Below, in pieces: positions 35,801 through 46,983 of a stretch of 64,000 bases of DNA (position 1 is its first letter; each line of letters starts with the position of its first letter). The stretch lies in assembly GCA_904063045.1 (NCBI GenBank), contig CAJFCJ010000020.1, forward strand, positions 1,356,916 through 1,420,915, given 5' to 3'. Below the pieces are notes generated by a model. The model was given only the letters and a program-made list of their open reading frames with translations, searched no databases and had not been told where the DNA came from. The position numbers and the translations under genes are program-made. Source of the stretch: Dimorphilus gyrociliatus (Eukaryota; Annelida; Polychaeta; Dinophilidae).

Positions 35801-38800
35801 CTTACAAGTATTGTTTCATGCTTTGCGAAATGAAAACTTTCTAAACGTTGCATAAACTTCCTACGTTCTCTAATTGCTCTCCACCAGGACTTTATTGTGT
35901 GCATTTCAATAAACATTATAGCTAATTTATAAATATAACAAAATGGTAAGCTATACCTGAATTTTAATAGCAGCTCTCAATTCAACATATCTCTTCCGAG
36001 CTTGATAACGTCGAAATATGGACTATATATGGAATAAATACCAAAGAGGTTAAAGAATAAAATACGGTTCAAAATGAATTGAATAGTAAAAAAAAAGCAC
36101 AATAAAACAAATTTATAATAAAATAATTGTCGCACCTGAATTGCTATGACAGATGATACATTTGCTTTGAACATTGCATATCTATCATGCTGAGACAAGA
36201 CATGTTCGATGCATTTGGATATTTGATCCCTCGTCAGAATAGCTTTATCTTTTAGCATATCTTTACGTCTCTCCCATAAATATTCACCAGTGTAGACATT
36301 GGAGAAGAATTTAAAATTTCCATCTCTGGTTCTATAGAAAAAGATGTATAGAAATGTTTTAACAAAAAACGATTTATTACCTATTCATTGTCCAACCGCT
36401 TCCAATTTCACCAACGGTTGCTTTACGAACGTTATCTTTACGTTCAATTTCCAATGCTTCTAAACATGTTGTGATACAAGTTTCTGGGATTGTTTTCAAA
36501 CATAAAACAGGGTTTGAAAGGGATTTTATTAATGTGTCCTCGTCTCTCTCGTCAATAGCGACATTGGCGACCGATATTGCCGCAGACACTGAAGCAAATT
36601 GTTTAAATTAGAATGCTATAATATCAATTAGTCCCCTCTTTCAGCAGATATAAACATACTTTTAATTACTTCGTTAGCATGACTATTTGCCAGATCAATA
36701 GTTCTGGCAATCTCTTCATACCACAATTCAGCGGATTCTTCCCCCAAAGTTTTAGCTTTTCCCAACTTTGCGCAAGCTAACAAACGTTGGTAGTGAAACG
36801 CTTGCTTTGAATCCACATCTTCTAGTTGAATATGTGGATTTTGTAAAGCCGATAAAGTCCCGGCGACTACACCTGCGTCTATTGCGTTATTAATTCGATG
36901 AACGGCTTCTATACCTATAAAAAATACACAGGCCTATTTGTTTGTATTGGTTTTTTAAAAGAATGTCAACAAATACATACGTTTGGCCTCGCTAAATATT
37001 CGTTTATTAACAGAATTTACAGCTTGTTGGATGTCGCTATGAGACAAATATTTCCCATTTTTTCTCGAGCGCAATTCTTTCAAGTAGTCGTTTACACAAT
37101 CGGCTGCAACACCTACAATGTGAACATCTTCGGCCATTAATGATCCATACAATTCATCAACGTTCTTCGATTCAATAGATTTGTTAACTTGAGCAACCGC
37201 CGAAAGAACTTGTAGCCCTCCAAAAATTTCATCAAATTCTAAGTCAGCATTTTTTTCTTGACGAGCAGAACTTAATTCTTGCAAATAAAGAGCAGATGCT
37301 TCTAAGTAAATCTTTGGTAGAAACAATAGGGCATTAGAAAAAGACTTCTCCAACATCGTAACGTCTTCGTTTATCAAAGAAGTATTAAGTTGTGCCACAA
37401 ACGTTTCGACTGTGATTGAAAAAAATAGAAATAAGTCGTAATTAAAACTTTCCTATCATATTCCTTACGTTTTGCCATTCGACAAGATTCATTGTTGACT
37501 AAAACCAATACTTTTTGTATGCTATCTCTGTCGAAGTCTTCATTATCAACTATTGAACTTAAAGATCGTAAATATTCAGATGTATTATCACTTAGAACAT
37601 CTTTTAAGGATAAACATCGATTTCTTAAAGCTGCTAAGAGAGCATCTTTGTCCTCCCTACCGACCGACGACCGAACGTAAGAGAGAGCTCGTTGACCGTT
37701 AGATTGCTGAACTAAGCCTTGTATTTCAGCTTGCGTAAGCAACTCATCATACACATCCGCCACATAATCTGGATCCAATGAACGATTTTTCGCTCCTTCA
37801 GATTTCATGTGTTTGGCATCGTATAGAACCAATTGATATATTTCAGCGCAATCGTCGTCAACATGATCCAAATGAGCAGCCGGATTGTGTAAGGCCTTAA
37901 TGGTTTGTTCGGGAATGGATTGTTCAATTGCTTCGTTGATAGCGATGACAGCTGCGTGCACTAGAAATCGAAACGTTTACGTCAACATAACATTTTTCAT
38001 CAATGATAATTGAAAAAAGTAAAAGCTTACAGGCGGCCTCGTCAACTGGAAGTTGATTGGCTAAAATTCCTCCAATTTTACCAAAAGCTGGCATTTGAAT
38101 GCCATATTTGGCGAGTTCTTTTCTCATAGCGTTTATTTGTTCATCAGTAAAAGTAAGTTTACCATAAAGATCTTGTATCAATGGAGCTTTACCCAACTTA
38201 AATAAATACAAGCTGAGGGCATGGATGCAATAAATACATCTTGGTATATTCTTCCGATCATAAATGTCCGTTGTCTCTGGATAGAAAATCTAACACAAAA
38301 AGGATGTTTAATAACAAGCCGTAAACTTGTTGAACGGGAAAGAAACGACCTATAATCAATACCTCGGAATTTTAAATCAATAGGAATAAAATGTGTTAAC
38401 ATAGACCACGAAATCGAAATAACTTTATAGCTATTTCTAAATTGATTTGTTAATAAAGTAAACATGAAATTACCGATGGAAATCCGACTTGATTCAAAGC
38501 TTTCAAAAACAAATTAATGTTGTCTGTATGTTTAAAATGTAGTCCTCTTGACTGCAAATAATTTCATATTTTTTCATTAGAGCTCTAAACAAACATGTTA
38601 AAGCCCTTAGAATACTAACTTCATATCTACTCATATCCGAATCGTAAATACGTCTTAACGGTACTGTTTCATTACTCATGAAATGGGCTAATTTTGCTAA
38701 AATAACGCCGTTACGCAGAACTTCTTCCATTTCTGTTACCTCTGGCAGCGATTCCTCTATACAGGCCTCAATCCACCTAAATAGAAAAATTCAATGTTAT

Positions 38801-39054
38801 TATTTTCAAAAAATAATACGCTGTTGGGCGTAAGCATATGACACACGAACATTTTTGCCTCTTCTAAGTGGCAGAGGTATTCGTAGGCAATATTCTTTTG
38901 CCTTTGGACATCCATTTCTTCGGCTGACGGCTGAGGTCTTTCGCCGATTTCTGTTTATAATCCATATATCAGGAGGCTGAATGCATTAAGATTTAGTAAT
39001 TGGGTTAAACTTACTGCCATACTTCGCTTTATGGTTCTCTTCTTCAGTTATCAT
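32803..39054 (-). CDS. IQGAP1: IQGAP scaffold protein
   Basis: Cytoskeletal scaffold that binds actin, calmodulin, CDC42/RAC and many kinases. Seventeen exons on the minus strand: 39015-39054, 38851-38950, 38620-38776, 38474-38551, 38031-38289, 37469-37960, 36981-37409, 36660-36914, 36381-36588, 36136-36331, 35957-36022, 35806-35889, 35670-35741, 35418-35582, 35114-35356, 34890-35053, 32803-34657; 1620 aa (human 1657). In order: calponin-homology domain (YEYLCHLEEAK, GLHFKHTDN, CIYCIHALSLYLFKLG), IQGAP repeats (QMPAFGKIGGILANQLPVDE), a WW-like module (GSGWTMNRTRDGNFKFF), four IQ motifs, a RasGAP-related domain (NLVYYRYINSAIVAPDAF) and the C-terminal RGCT domain ending LLIFLLNKKFYGK. The last exon alone encodes the whole GAP-related and RGCT part. 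Vertebrate paralogue identity (1, 2 or 3) is not implied; the symbol marks the family. Confidence 0.94.
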
Positions 39055-39268
39055 GTCTTGATTACATGAGTTAACGCTGGAGAAAGTTAAATTTATGTAG
39101 AAGAAAAACCAAAACAATAGTATCAATATAGACGAAACCAAAAACAAGTGAGCGTTATTTCAAGTGAGCGCGTTTTTTTCAACTGCTATTTTGCCTCGTT
39201 TCAAAATTCGATTAATCGAATTCAAGTCGATTAATAATCGAAGTTTTTCGATTTGACTCATCACCCGG

Positions 39269-39283
39269 CCTTTTCCGTTTCCG
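39269..39283 (+). promoter_or_regulatory. Possible TOP-like pyrimidine tract
   Basis: CCTTTTCCGTTTCCG lies 16-30 bases upstream of the RPL39 ATG. Ribosomal protein mRNAs usually begin in such a 5' terminal oligopyrimidine tract. The true transcription start is not visible from sequence. Confidence 0.35.
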
Positions 39284-39298
39284 ATTTGAGAAAGGAAC

Positions 39299-39454
39299 AT
39301 GGCCGCACATAAAACTTTCCGCATTAAGCGTATTTTGGCTAAGAAACAGAAGCAAAATCGCCCTGTACCACAATGGGTTAGAATGAAAACTGGAAACACC
39401 ATCCGTTACAACTCCAAGAGAAGACATTGGAGAAGAACTAAGCTGAAATTGTAA
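39299..39454 (+). CDS. RPL39: Large ribosomal subunit protein eL39
   Basis: 51-residue ribosomal protein lining the peptide exit tunnel, nearly identical to human: [20 protein letters not shown] and [18 protein letters not shown]. The single uninterrupted exon runs from the ATG at 39299. Head-to-head with IQGAP, 244 bases apart. Vertebrate RPL39 has introns, so an intronless copy could suggest a retrocopy. However, it is intact, has a normal upstream region and no visible poly-A tail remnant, so it is probably the functional gene. Confidence 0.96.
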   Translation: MAAHKTFRIKRILAKKQKQNRPVPQWVRMKTGNTIRYNSKRRHWRRTKLKL

Positions 39455-39864
39455 GCTGGGGCGACGAGCGTGCTGGAGAAGTAGTCACGTGGGTCATATT
39501 CAATCGACGAAATTTGGTTTTTGGCGTTTAAAAGTCGCTCTAATACATTTCATGAAGTGATACATAAAAAAATTGTGTTATTAGCGCTAAATTTGGATAT
39601 TTTATCGAATATTTTTTTTTGTAGGACTCTAATAGTTTATGTATACGACTATAAGTCAGTCCTTTCAGGCTTCTTCCCCTATCTATCGAAGCATATTGCT
39701 TTAGAGGGATGTATAATATCGAATATTTCGTTTGGAATACTTTATTTCACTTTGTAAACGACGCTTGCATATATAACAACAGTAAACATAGAAAATTTTG
39801 AATCAGTACGAAAAGTTGTCAGTTGATATGAATTTTTAGATTTTTCCTCACTTCAGTCAAATTA
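39455..39864. other. 3' flanks of RPL39 and NSMCE3
   Basis: Convergent 3' ends. A small plus-strand open frame at 39521-39757 is AT-rich and unsupported. Confidence 0.5.
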
Positions 39865-40689
39865 TTATATCTGGCTATTCTGTAAAGTCTCATCACTAGC
39901 AGTGTTAGAATTGATGTTTTCTTCTTTTAGAGCTTTCTTGTAATTTGAAAATGCTTCAGGTTTGCAACCATAAATCTCAGAGACAAACTCGATAATATTT
40001 TTCTTTGATATTTCTTTATGGGCTTTAACTCCCCATTCGTACATTGTTTTTGGAGGTTCACCATCAATAGTAACAGCGTTGAGGTATCCTTGTTTAACTA
40101 ATTCATTATTTATAAACTTTCGAACACTTCCAAAAACAATATCTGCGTCAGGAGAAATTTGTAATTCTGCTAAACCTGCATACAACTTTTCTTCCATCAA
40201 TGAACCGTCAGACATGTGGATTATTACTAAAATTATATGCGTCAAGGCTAATTTGCTGGGATCATAAGTTTCCAAACATTCATCATTTGGCAAGGTATCA
40301 ATACTGTTCGTAACAATAAACAAATTCGGTCTCATTTCTGTCAAATCCAATCCCATTATTTTCTTGAGCTCCTTCTTGGCTTCTGGATAGATAATGTTGA
40401 AACTTCTACCATCATCGCCGAATACAGCCTTAATCAGATCTGCTCTTTTCAGTGGTATTCCATTCCAAGAATGAATCACATAACAGCAAAACGAAGAGAT
40501 TAGTTCACATTTTCTACTTTCAGTTAAATTTCGTGACTTTTTTTTTTGAGTTTGCGAAGATTCATAGAATTCATCATCGCTGGGATTTTGTGAACTTATG
40601 GCCATTTTATGTTTTGAATTTCGATGAGACCGCGACATCTTTGAATATGAAATAAAAGAATCGATTGAAAATGGTGTTGATAACGCCAT
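39865..40689 (-). CDS. NSMCE3: MAGE-domain protein, SMC5/6 subunit NSE3
   Basis: MAGE homology protein, most likely the SMC5/6 complex subunit Nse3, which partners the Nse1 RING ligase in DNA repair. Invertebrates usually carry only this one MAGE gene. Single exon, 274 aa. The MAGE homology domain spans about residues 65-240: LIKAVFGDDGRSFNIIYPEA, LKKIMGLDLTEMRP, LALTHIILVIIHMSDG, LVKQGYLNAV and PPKTMYEWGVKAHKEISKKN. The N-terminus is short and basic (QTQKKKSRN). Later in-frame Met codons (residues 18 and 29) are possible alternative starts. Divergent from the FAM81A-like gene by only 130 bases. Confidence 0.87.
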   Translation of the reverse strand: MALSTPFSIDSFISYSKMSRSHRNSKHKMAISSQNPSDDEFYESSQTQKKKSRNLTESRKCELISSFCCYVIHSWNGIPLKRADLIKAVFGDDGRSFNIIYPEAKKELKKIMGLDLTEMRPNLFIVTNSIDTLPNDECLETYDPSKLALTHIILVIIHMSDGSLMEEKLYAGLAELQISPDADIVFGSVRKFINNELVKQGYLNAVTIDGEPPKTMYEWGVKAHKEISKKNIIEFVSEIYGCKPEAFSNYKKALKEENINSNTASDETLQNSQI

Positions 40690-40819
40690 CTATTGTTTGA
40701 TACTAAGAAGTTGGCGGGTCGTTGTTAACTAGTTGTTTACAAATGGCGTAAATATTCAAGAGGTCTTCCATTTTCCACTTCAAAATCAGTCTTCCGCTAA
40801 CATATTATGTAAGATTAAG

Positions 40820-41920
40820 ATGGCAAGTCCTCGAACTAATGACTTAGCTGTTGAACGCTATTCGGGGGAAACTTATTCGCGAGGTCCTTCAAGAATAGAT
40901 GTTCTTGAAAACAGAATCATTGCAACTGAACGTTCAACAACAGCACTTTTGGACAGAGCACTTAAAATTAAAGAAGATGTCATCGCTAACTTGAATTACA
41001 GTCATGGAACTTGGCAAGAAGAACGAAATGCAAGAGTATCACTACAGGAACATATCAGGACAATCACTGATGCCGTACGAAAGTTAGGATCAGATATCCA
41101 AGAACTAAATTCCCAAATTCGATCAAGAGATGGAACTGTTGAAGGTTCCCAAAATGCTGTTCGTAATCTAGAAATGGCTCATGTTGCTGGGGTTACCGAT
41201 CTAAAAGGCAGAGTCGTTAGATGTGATACAAATATATCTAGATTGGCGACCGACTTAAAAACATGCTATGATCAGCTAAGAAGTACGAACAGTGAACAAA
41301 ATACAACAAATGCGAAATTGGCAGAGAAATTTAATATACAGGATCAAAAAATTTCTCAACTGGCAGCCAAAATTGAAAAAATAACTGGTGAACAAACTAT
41401 GCATCTAAGAAGAGTTGAAGGTGATTCAACCCATCAATTATCTTCTTTAGAAGCAAACACAAGACAATTGATTCAGGAAACGCGTTCTCAAGTTAATACC
41501 TACAGGTCAATGGAAGCCGGAGAAAGAGATAAATTAGAAGCAAGACTAATGGCTCTTATCGAACGATCAAACCATGATAGAGACTCTCGCGTTGATACCT
41601 GGCAAAAACGTGCCGAAGAGGCTGTTAATAATGTGCAGAAACGATTGACAAGACTCGAAGAAGATAACTCCAGAGATAAAGAAAGACAGCAATTGTTGGT
41701 GCAACAGCTGGAAAATAAAATACAGTCTTCCGTACAATCTCAAAATAGATTACAAAAGGAGGAAATGGCGAAATTAAAAAGGGAGGTCAGGGATGGCTTC
41801 ATCGCTCTCAGAGAAGCAATTGATCACATGAAGCAAGTGTTAGATGGAAAAAGGAAGTTATTAGAAGAACAGATAAGAAAAGAAATAGGACAAATACGCA
41901 AAATGGTTGTCCTAATATAA
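40820..41920 (+). CDS. FAM81A: FAM81A-like coiled-coil protein
   Basis: 366-residue, almost entirely coiled-coil protein (human FAM81A 368 aa); molecular role poorly known. Single exon. Conserved blocks are LENRIIATERSTTALLDRAL, LQEHIRTITDAVRKLGSDIQ, DLKGRVVRCDTNISRLATDL and REVRDGFIALREAIDHMKQV, all collinear with vertebrate FAM81A. The frame is open upstream of the ATG at 40820 but lacks an earlier ATG. MASPRTND is a plausible start. Confidence 0.85.
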   Translation: MASPRTNDLAVERYSGETYSRGPSRIDVLENRIIATERSTTALLDRALKIKEDVIANLNYSHGTWQEERNARVSLQEHIRTITDAVRKLGSDIQELNSQIRSRDGTVEGSQNAVRNLEMAHVAGVTDLKGRVVRCDTNISRLATDLKTCYDQLRSTNSEQNTTNAKLAEKFNIQDQKISQLAAKIEKITGEQTMHLRRVEGDSTHQLSSLEANTRQLIQETRSQVNTYRSMEAGERDKLEARLMALIERSNHDRDSRVDTWQKRAEEAVNNVQKRLTRLEEDNSRDKERQQLLVQQLENKIQSSVQSQNRLQKEEMAKLKREVRDGFIALREAIDHMKQVLDGKRKLLEEQIRKEIGQIRKMVVLI

Positions 41921-42347
41921 AAAAAAATAGAAATGTGTTTTTTTTTAGGTAATTGATTTTATAATTTTGAGCTTAGGCGATTAATGTTCCCTCCACTCTT
42001 TCAAATATCGATTTATATTTTTTTTAAAACAAAATCAATCCTGCAATTTAATCGACCTAATTAATCTGAATTCTATCAGAAGGAATGTTATTCCTATTGC
42101 TAAGACAATTTCAAACAGGAAATCAATCCATTCTTCAGTGATCGTTGAAAATTTTTTTCAAAAGTTTTTGTTGATTTTTCTTATAAAGTATATTCAACTT
42201 TTGACTATTTAGAAAGTTGAATTGTAGCAACAGTTCATAAATTACTTTATCCTTTATTAGATATTGCTATAATACAATAATTATTAATTTAAAGATTAGA
42301 TTTATTTTACTGTTTTATCATATATGTAAAATCGACTTTCGATATCT
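41921..42347. other. 3' flanks of FAM81A-like and DECR2
   Basis: Convergent 3' flanks, AT-rich, nothing further seen. Confidence 0.5.
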
Positions 42348-43560
42348 TTATAAATTTGCTTGCCATGCACTAGTCAACCAATGTCCACCATCGCAAACCA
42401 AAGTTGCTCCAGTAATGTAGGCTGCAATTTCTGATATTAGAAAGAGCGCACCGTTTGCTATTTCGGTACGTGTTCCTAGACGACCCAATGGAATTTGATT
42501 CAACATCGTATTTAAATATTCAGGATTACCTTTGTACGATTTTAATTTAAAAATAAGATATTAAAAGATAAGTTTTATATATAATCGATATTTACTTAAA
42601 CGTCTTAATCCTTCAGTTCCATCCGTTGCTCCGGGTGCAATTCCAACAACCCTAACATTGGAACTACCCCATTCAACCGACATATGTCTTGTAAGTGCAT
42701 CTTTAAAAAAAAATGTGCGTAAATACTTTAATATGGCAGTATACGTAACTAACCGATAGCAGCTTTAGCTGAACCTGCGTGAGCTTGTAAAGGAGTTCCC
42801 CTATAGTCTAGAGTAGCTGTAATATTTAAGATAACTCCACTTTTCTGTCTCTACAAGTTATTAATAAATAAGTAATTTTAGAAAATGGATAAAATTCAAC
42901 TTTATGAATATATTAACTTGAAAGAAAGTCTCAAAAGCGTATTTGCTACATAAAAATGTACCCATGGTGTCAATTTCTAATACAGTTCTATAAGCATTTG
43001 GCGAAAGACCTGTAATAGGGCTGAGGAAATTTCCAGCAGCGCCTAAAAAGAAGAGTATATTTTAGAATACCGTTCGGAAGGAATTTATTTCAACATCTCA
43101 CAGTTTACTAGAACGTCCAATCTACCAAATTCATTTGCGATTGATTCATATAAATTAACTATATTTTCTGGCTAGATAAGAATAAAGTATTTATAAGAGC
43201 AATAACTAAAGATATGGTCAGTTCTAATTATTCACCTTTCTAACGTCTAGCTGAAGACCTAAACATTTTGCATTTGGTCTCTTTACTTTTGACAATTCTT
43301 CTGCTGCTAGCTGAACCCTTTGCAAATTTCTGCTAGCAATTACAACGTTACATCCGTGCCTTAGGAAGATTTCGGCAATTGAGAATCCTATGCCGGATCC
43401 CCCACCTGTAATAAGGGCAACTTTCCCCCTAAAATATCATGCATTAAAGTTTGAATAAGAATAAGATTATTTGAAAAATTGTGTACTTTATTAAATCTTT
43501 ATCAAAGAAATAGCGGTAGTTTTCCGAACATTTTTCGTTAAAACTATTTGATTTTTGCAT
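42348..43560 (-). CDS. DECR2: Peroxisomal 2,4-dienoyl-CoA reductase
   Basis: NADPH-dependent short-chain dehydrogenase that reduces 2,4-dienoyl-CoA during peroxisomal beta-oxidation of polyunsaturated fatty acids. Seven exons: 43487-43560, 43236-43428, 43102-43171, 42918-43042, 42754-42850, 42596-42700, 42348-42529; 281 aa (human 292). Landmarks are the Rossmann motif [95 protein letters not shown] and VCDGGHWLT. The protein ends QANL, which resembles the catalase-type peroxisomal signal (KANL). This supports DECR2 over mitochondrial DECR1. None of its exons is long enough to stand out as an ORF. Confidence 0.9.
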
Positions 43561-43772
43561 TTTCGTCTATACGTACTTGAACTCTGCTAGTATTAGGCTA
43601 TGTCATATTAATAACTATGAGAAGACACACAGATGGCGTTAAAAACAGACTTAGCGGTAACGTTTAGCGGTTCAAAAAGAGTTAACTTTATTATTGTATT
43701 TGCACGCGAGACAAGCGAATCACTCATATTTATCAAATCTAATTGTACAACTGTTGGTGTCGCCTGGTGATC

Positions 43773-44128
43773 ATGCGTGCAAAAACTACAATTAACTTTA
43801 GTATAGACAGTATTTTGAGTGGTATGTATTGGCCTTTAATATAATCCTTTTTATTCTAAATTCTGATAGGTGCTATATGTTAAGGAAGAAGATCCAGAAT
43901 TCAGTTCAACCAGTGGCAAATAGCAGATTTAGAACGAGTTTTCCTCTTTACGCACTATCCAAATATATTTTTAAGGGGTGAACTCGCAGTGAGGCTGAAC
44001 ATATCAGAAAATCGAATTCAGGCAATTTAAATAACATTCAAATTCTATAGAAAAATAAAAGCACATCGTATTTTCAGATTTGGTTTCAGAATAGGAGGGC
44101 CAAGTGGCGAAAAGAACAACGCCGATAA
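43773..44128 (+). CDS. Miniature Unc4-like homeobox protein
   Basis: Predicted 78-residue transcription factor. Three exons: 43773-43821, 43885-44021, 44078-44128. The N-terminus MRAKTTINFSIDSILS contains an eh1/octapeptide Groucho-recruiting motif (FSIDSIL). It is followed immediately by a paired-like homeodomain: RRSRIQFNQWQIADLERVF, FTHYPNIFLRGELAVRL, IQIWFQNRRAKWRKEQ. The canonical L16, F20, W48, F49, Q50, N51 and R53 are all present. The Trp in FNQWQ and the N-terminal eh1 recall UNCX/Unc4 (FTGWQLEELE). Translation stops three residues after the homeodomain. Exon 2 ends at a GC donor (CAG|GCAATT), and its acceptor (TTAAG) has a poor pyrimidine tract. Head-to-head with DECR2 (212 bases). 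The stop lies only 41 bases from the convergent IDH3A stop. The homeodomain call is firm; the complete gene extent is less so. Confidence 0.78.
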
Positions 44129-44169
44129 CGAGTAAACTATTCAACTATCGTACATGAGACGAATTTTTT

Positions 44170-45604
44170 CTAGTAGTTGTCGACTTTTCTGCATATTTCG
44201 TCCGTGAATTCCGAACATTTTGCTGAACCTCCTAAATCACCAGTCAATTTTTGTCCTTCCTTGATAGTTTCAAATACAGCTCTTTCTATACGATCAGCAT
44301 GTTCATAAAATTCCATGTAGCGCAACATCATGACGGCCGAGAGTAAGAGAGCAGTTGGGTTGGCCTTGTCTTGCCCGGCGATGTCTGGAGCAGTACCATG
44401 TACAGATTCCTATATAAAATCATTAGAAAAGACTCGATAAAGAACCATGATATTTATCTTAAGTTATGCACACTTACAAAAATAGCTCCCTGTTCTCCAA
44501 TATTTCCGGAAGGAGTTACCTGTGCACGAAGAACAGATAAGATTTGATTGTCAACGAAAACTAAATTAGACGGTCAACACTTACGCCTAAGCCGCCGATA
44601 AGACCAGCGCACAAATCTGATAATATATCTCCATACAAGTTGGGCATAACAAGAACGTCGAAATGAGTCGGATCGCGCACCATGTTTAAGCATACAGTAT
44701 CCAAATACATTTCTTTGAATGTTATGTCCCTGTTCTTCTCAGCTGCTTGACGGCAACATTTTAAAAATAAGCCATCAGACATTCTCATAATATTTGCCTT
44801 GTGAACGGCTGTAACAGTACGGCGATTATTTGCTCTGGCATATTTGAAAGCGAACTCTGCAACTCTTCTTGAAGCATTTTCTGTGATCAATTTAATACTT
44901 TGTACAACACCATCAACAATTTCGTGCTCTATTCCACTGTATTCTCCTTCAGTATTCTCTCTAATGGTAACGATATCTACATCTTTGTAAGCAGTTTCGT
45001 AGCCTTCAACACTTTTACATGGTCTTACATTGGCATACAGATTAAATTCTTTTCTCAGAGCTAAATTAAGAGAGCGGTGTCCTTTCCCTACTGGAGTTGC
45101 CAAAGGGCCTTTTAGCCCAACATGATTTTTGTTGACCGAGTCGATTGCATTTTGTGGAATATCAAACTTCCCATCTGGGCCCTTAACAGGAGTCACCTAA
45201 TATACACAGTAGTGATATTAGAGTATTAATATCATAAACAATTACCGGGCCTCACTTACGTCGACTGATTCCCACGTGATAGGAACGCCGGCTGCACCAA
45301 ATATCTGCTTAACCGAATTAGATATTTCTGGTCCAATTCCATCACCAGGAATTAGAGTAACCAGGCGAGATTTGTCGGACATGGATCTCCGACTGCATGC
45401 CGAAGCTGTTGAAACCTATAGCGTGAAGGTCAGAACACATGTTAGTCAGTTCAATTTGGATTAAACGAAAAGAGAGAAGAATGTTTAGGTAATATTAACA
45501 ATAATACTGATTACTGATAATCTTAAACTGATAAAAAAACTATAGGAACAATTACAAAAATAGGAAATATTTACAAGTTTAGAAAAAATTTTCTTAGATA
45601 GCAT
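44170..45604 (-). CDS. IDH3A: NAD-isocitrate dehydrogenase alpha subunit
   Basis: Catalytic subunit of the mitochondrial NAD-dependent isocitrate dehydrogenase of the TCA cycle. Five exons: 45575-45604, 45260-45415, 44585-45196, 44478-44519, 44170-44409; 359 aa (human 366). The first ten residues ([10 protein letters not shown]) plus the start of exon 2 ([11 protein letters not shown]) form a typical mitochondrial presequence. Mature landmarks are [100 protein letters not shown]. Head-to-head with RBM8A, 118 bases between start codons. Confidence 0.95.
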
Positions 45605-45722
45605 CCTTGACTGTTTGACGGAAAAGTGGTATTCAACTGTGAATGTTTTACAATCATTTTCCGAACCGGGTAAAAAATCTTAATTCCATAGGTTTCCGTA
45701 AAATAGTTTATCTCGAGCGAAA

Positions 45723-46554
45723 ATGGCGGACGTAATTGAAGTCGATGTCGGCGAAGGCGAAGATTTCGGTATTGGTGAAGATGGTGATCGTAAGTTATTT
45801 TCACAAAGATTTATTCAATTAAATGTATAAGATTCTCTATACGCATAGTACATAATTTGATTAGCGCGCTCAGATCGTCATATAACACGATTTTTATATT
45901 ATCGCTCATTTCAGAAGGAATCAAAAGTCTAAAAGAGAAAGCTACAATAAAACGTGGACGAGGTTTTGGAGGTACCCTATATTTAAAAACACATTCATAT
46001 AAACCCTAAATGATATAATATTAATTTTTGTAGAAACAACTAGACCTACTATTGAATCATATGAAGGGATTGACGACGAAGAAGAAGGTCCTGGACCTCA
46101 ACGATGTAAGTTTGTACTGTAATCACGTTGAATTTTTTACTAAAATTAATTCTATCTTTAAGCCGTCGAAGGTTGGATTCTGTTTGTGAGCAACATTCAT
46201 GAAGAAGCTCAAGAGGATGATATTGTTGACAAATTTTCCGAGTATGGAGATATAAAAAACATCAACGTCAACTTGGACCGTCGAACCGGATTCCTTAAAG
46301 TAATTTTTACAATTTACTGAAAACTTATAGTATATATCATCTTAACCAATTAGGGATATTGTCTTGTTGAATACGAAACATTCAAAGAGGCTGATAGCGC
46401 CAGAAGCAATTTAAATGGTTCTGATCTTTTGGGGCAAGCTATTGCTGTTAACTGGGCTTTCAGTCGCGGACCGAGCAAAAAGCGGTAAGTAGTTTACTTG
46501 TATTTTCAGCAAAGCTTATCTATTCTTTTCCTCGACAGAAACAAGCGCAATTAA
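45723..46554 (+). CDS. RBM8A: Exon junction complex core protein Y14
   Basis: RNA-binding partner of MAGOH in the exon junction complex, marking spliced mRNAs in the nucleus. Six small exons: 45723-45789, 45915-45971, 46034-46105, 46163-46299, 46354-46484, 46539-46554; 159 aa (human 174). The acidic N-terminus ([14 protein letters not shown]) leads into KRGRGFG and [21 protein letters not shown] single RRM follows with [16 protein letters not shown] and [18 protein letters not shown]. The last exon adds only five codons including the stop. All introns are GT-AG. Confidence 0.94.
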
Positions 46555-46983
46555 GAAATCAAGGGATTGTTGTTTGGTTTAGTTAAAATTTTAGTTCTTG
46601 TACATTTGTTGGTAAAATGCTAAACTTATCGTAATAGTGACTTTTGTAACTACTTCTAAAATAAATTTTTTTTTCATTTTTTCTTCTATTATTGGGTTAA
46701 ATACATTATTGGTAACAAAAAAAAACTTGACATAAAATGGAAACATTTATTCGTGTTTTTATACTTTTGGTTTTTTAATAAACACTGATATATTTGATTT
46801 TGAAGGAATTCTTTAAGTAAACATACTTGTCAACAAACGCTTAAAAATTAGTATCATTCTTAAACTTCGAAATTGGAATACGCACCATACTAAGAACATT
46901 TCAGAAATAAAGAATCGAACTCTTTCTGACGTTTTAGAACTTTATTACAACAAGATATATACAAAAGAAATAAGAATTGAGTA

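Noticed and set aside
39160-39427. Minus-strand open frames over RPL39
   Set aside because: Antisense to a near-invariant ribosomal protein gene.
39299-39454. RPL39 as a processed retrocopy
   Set aside because: Intact frame, normal divergent upstream region and TOP-like tract, no poly-A remnant or target-site duplication seen; intron loss is common in this window.
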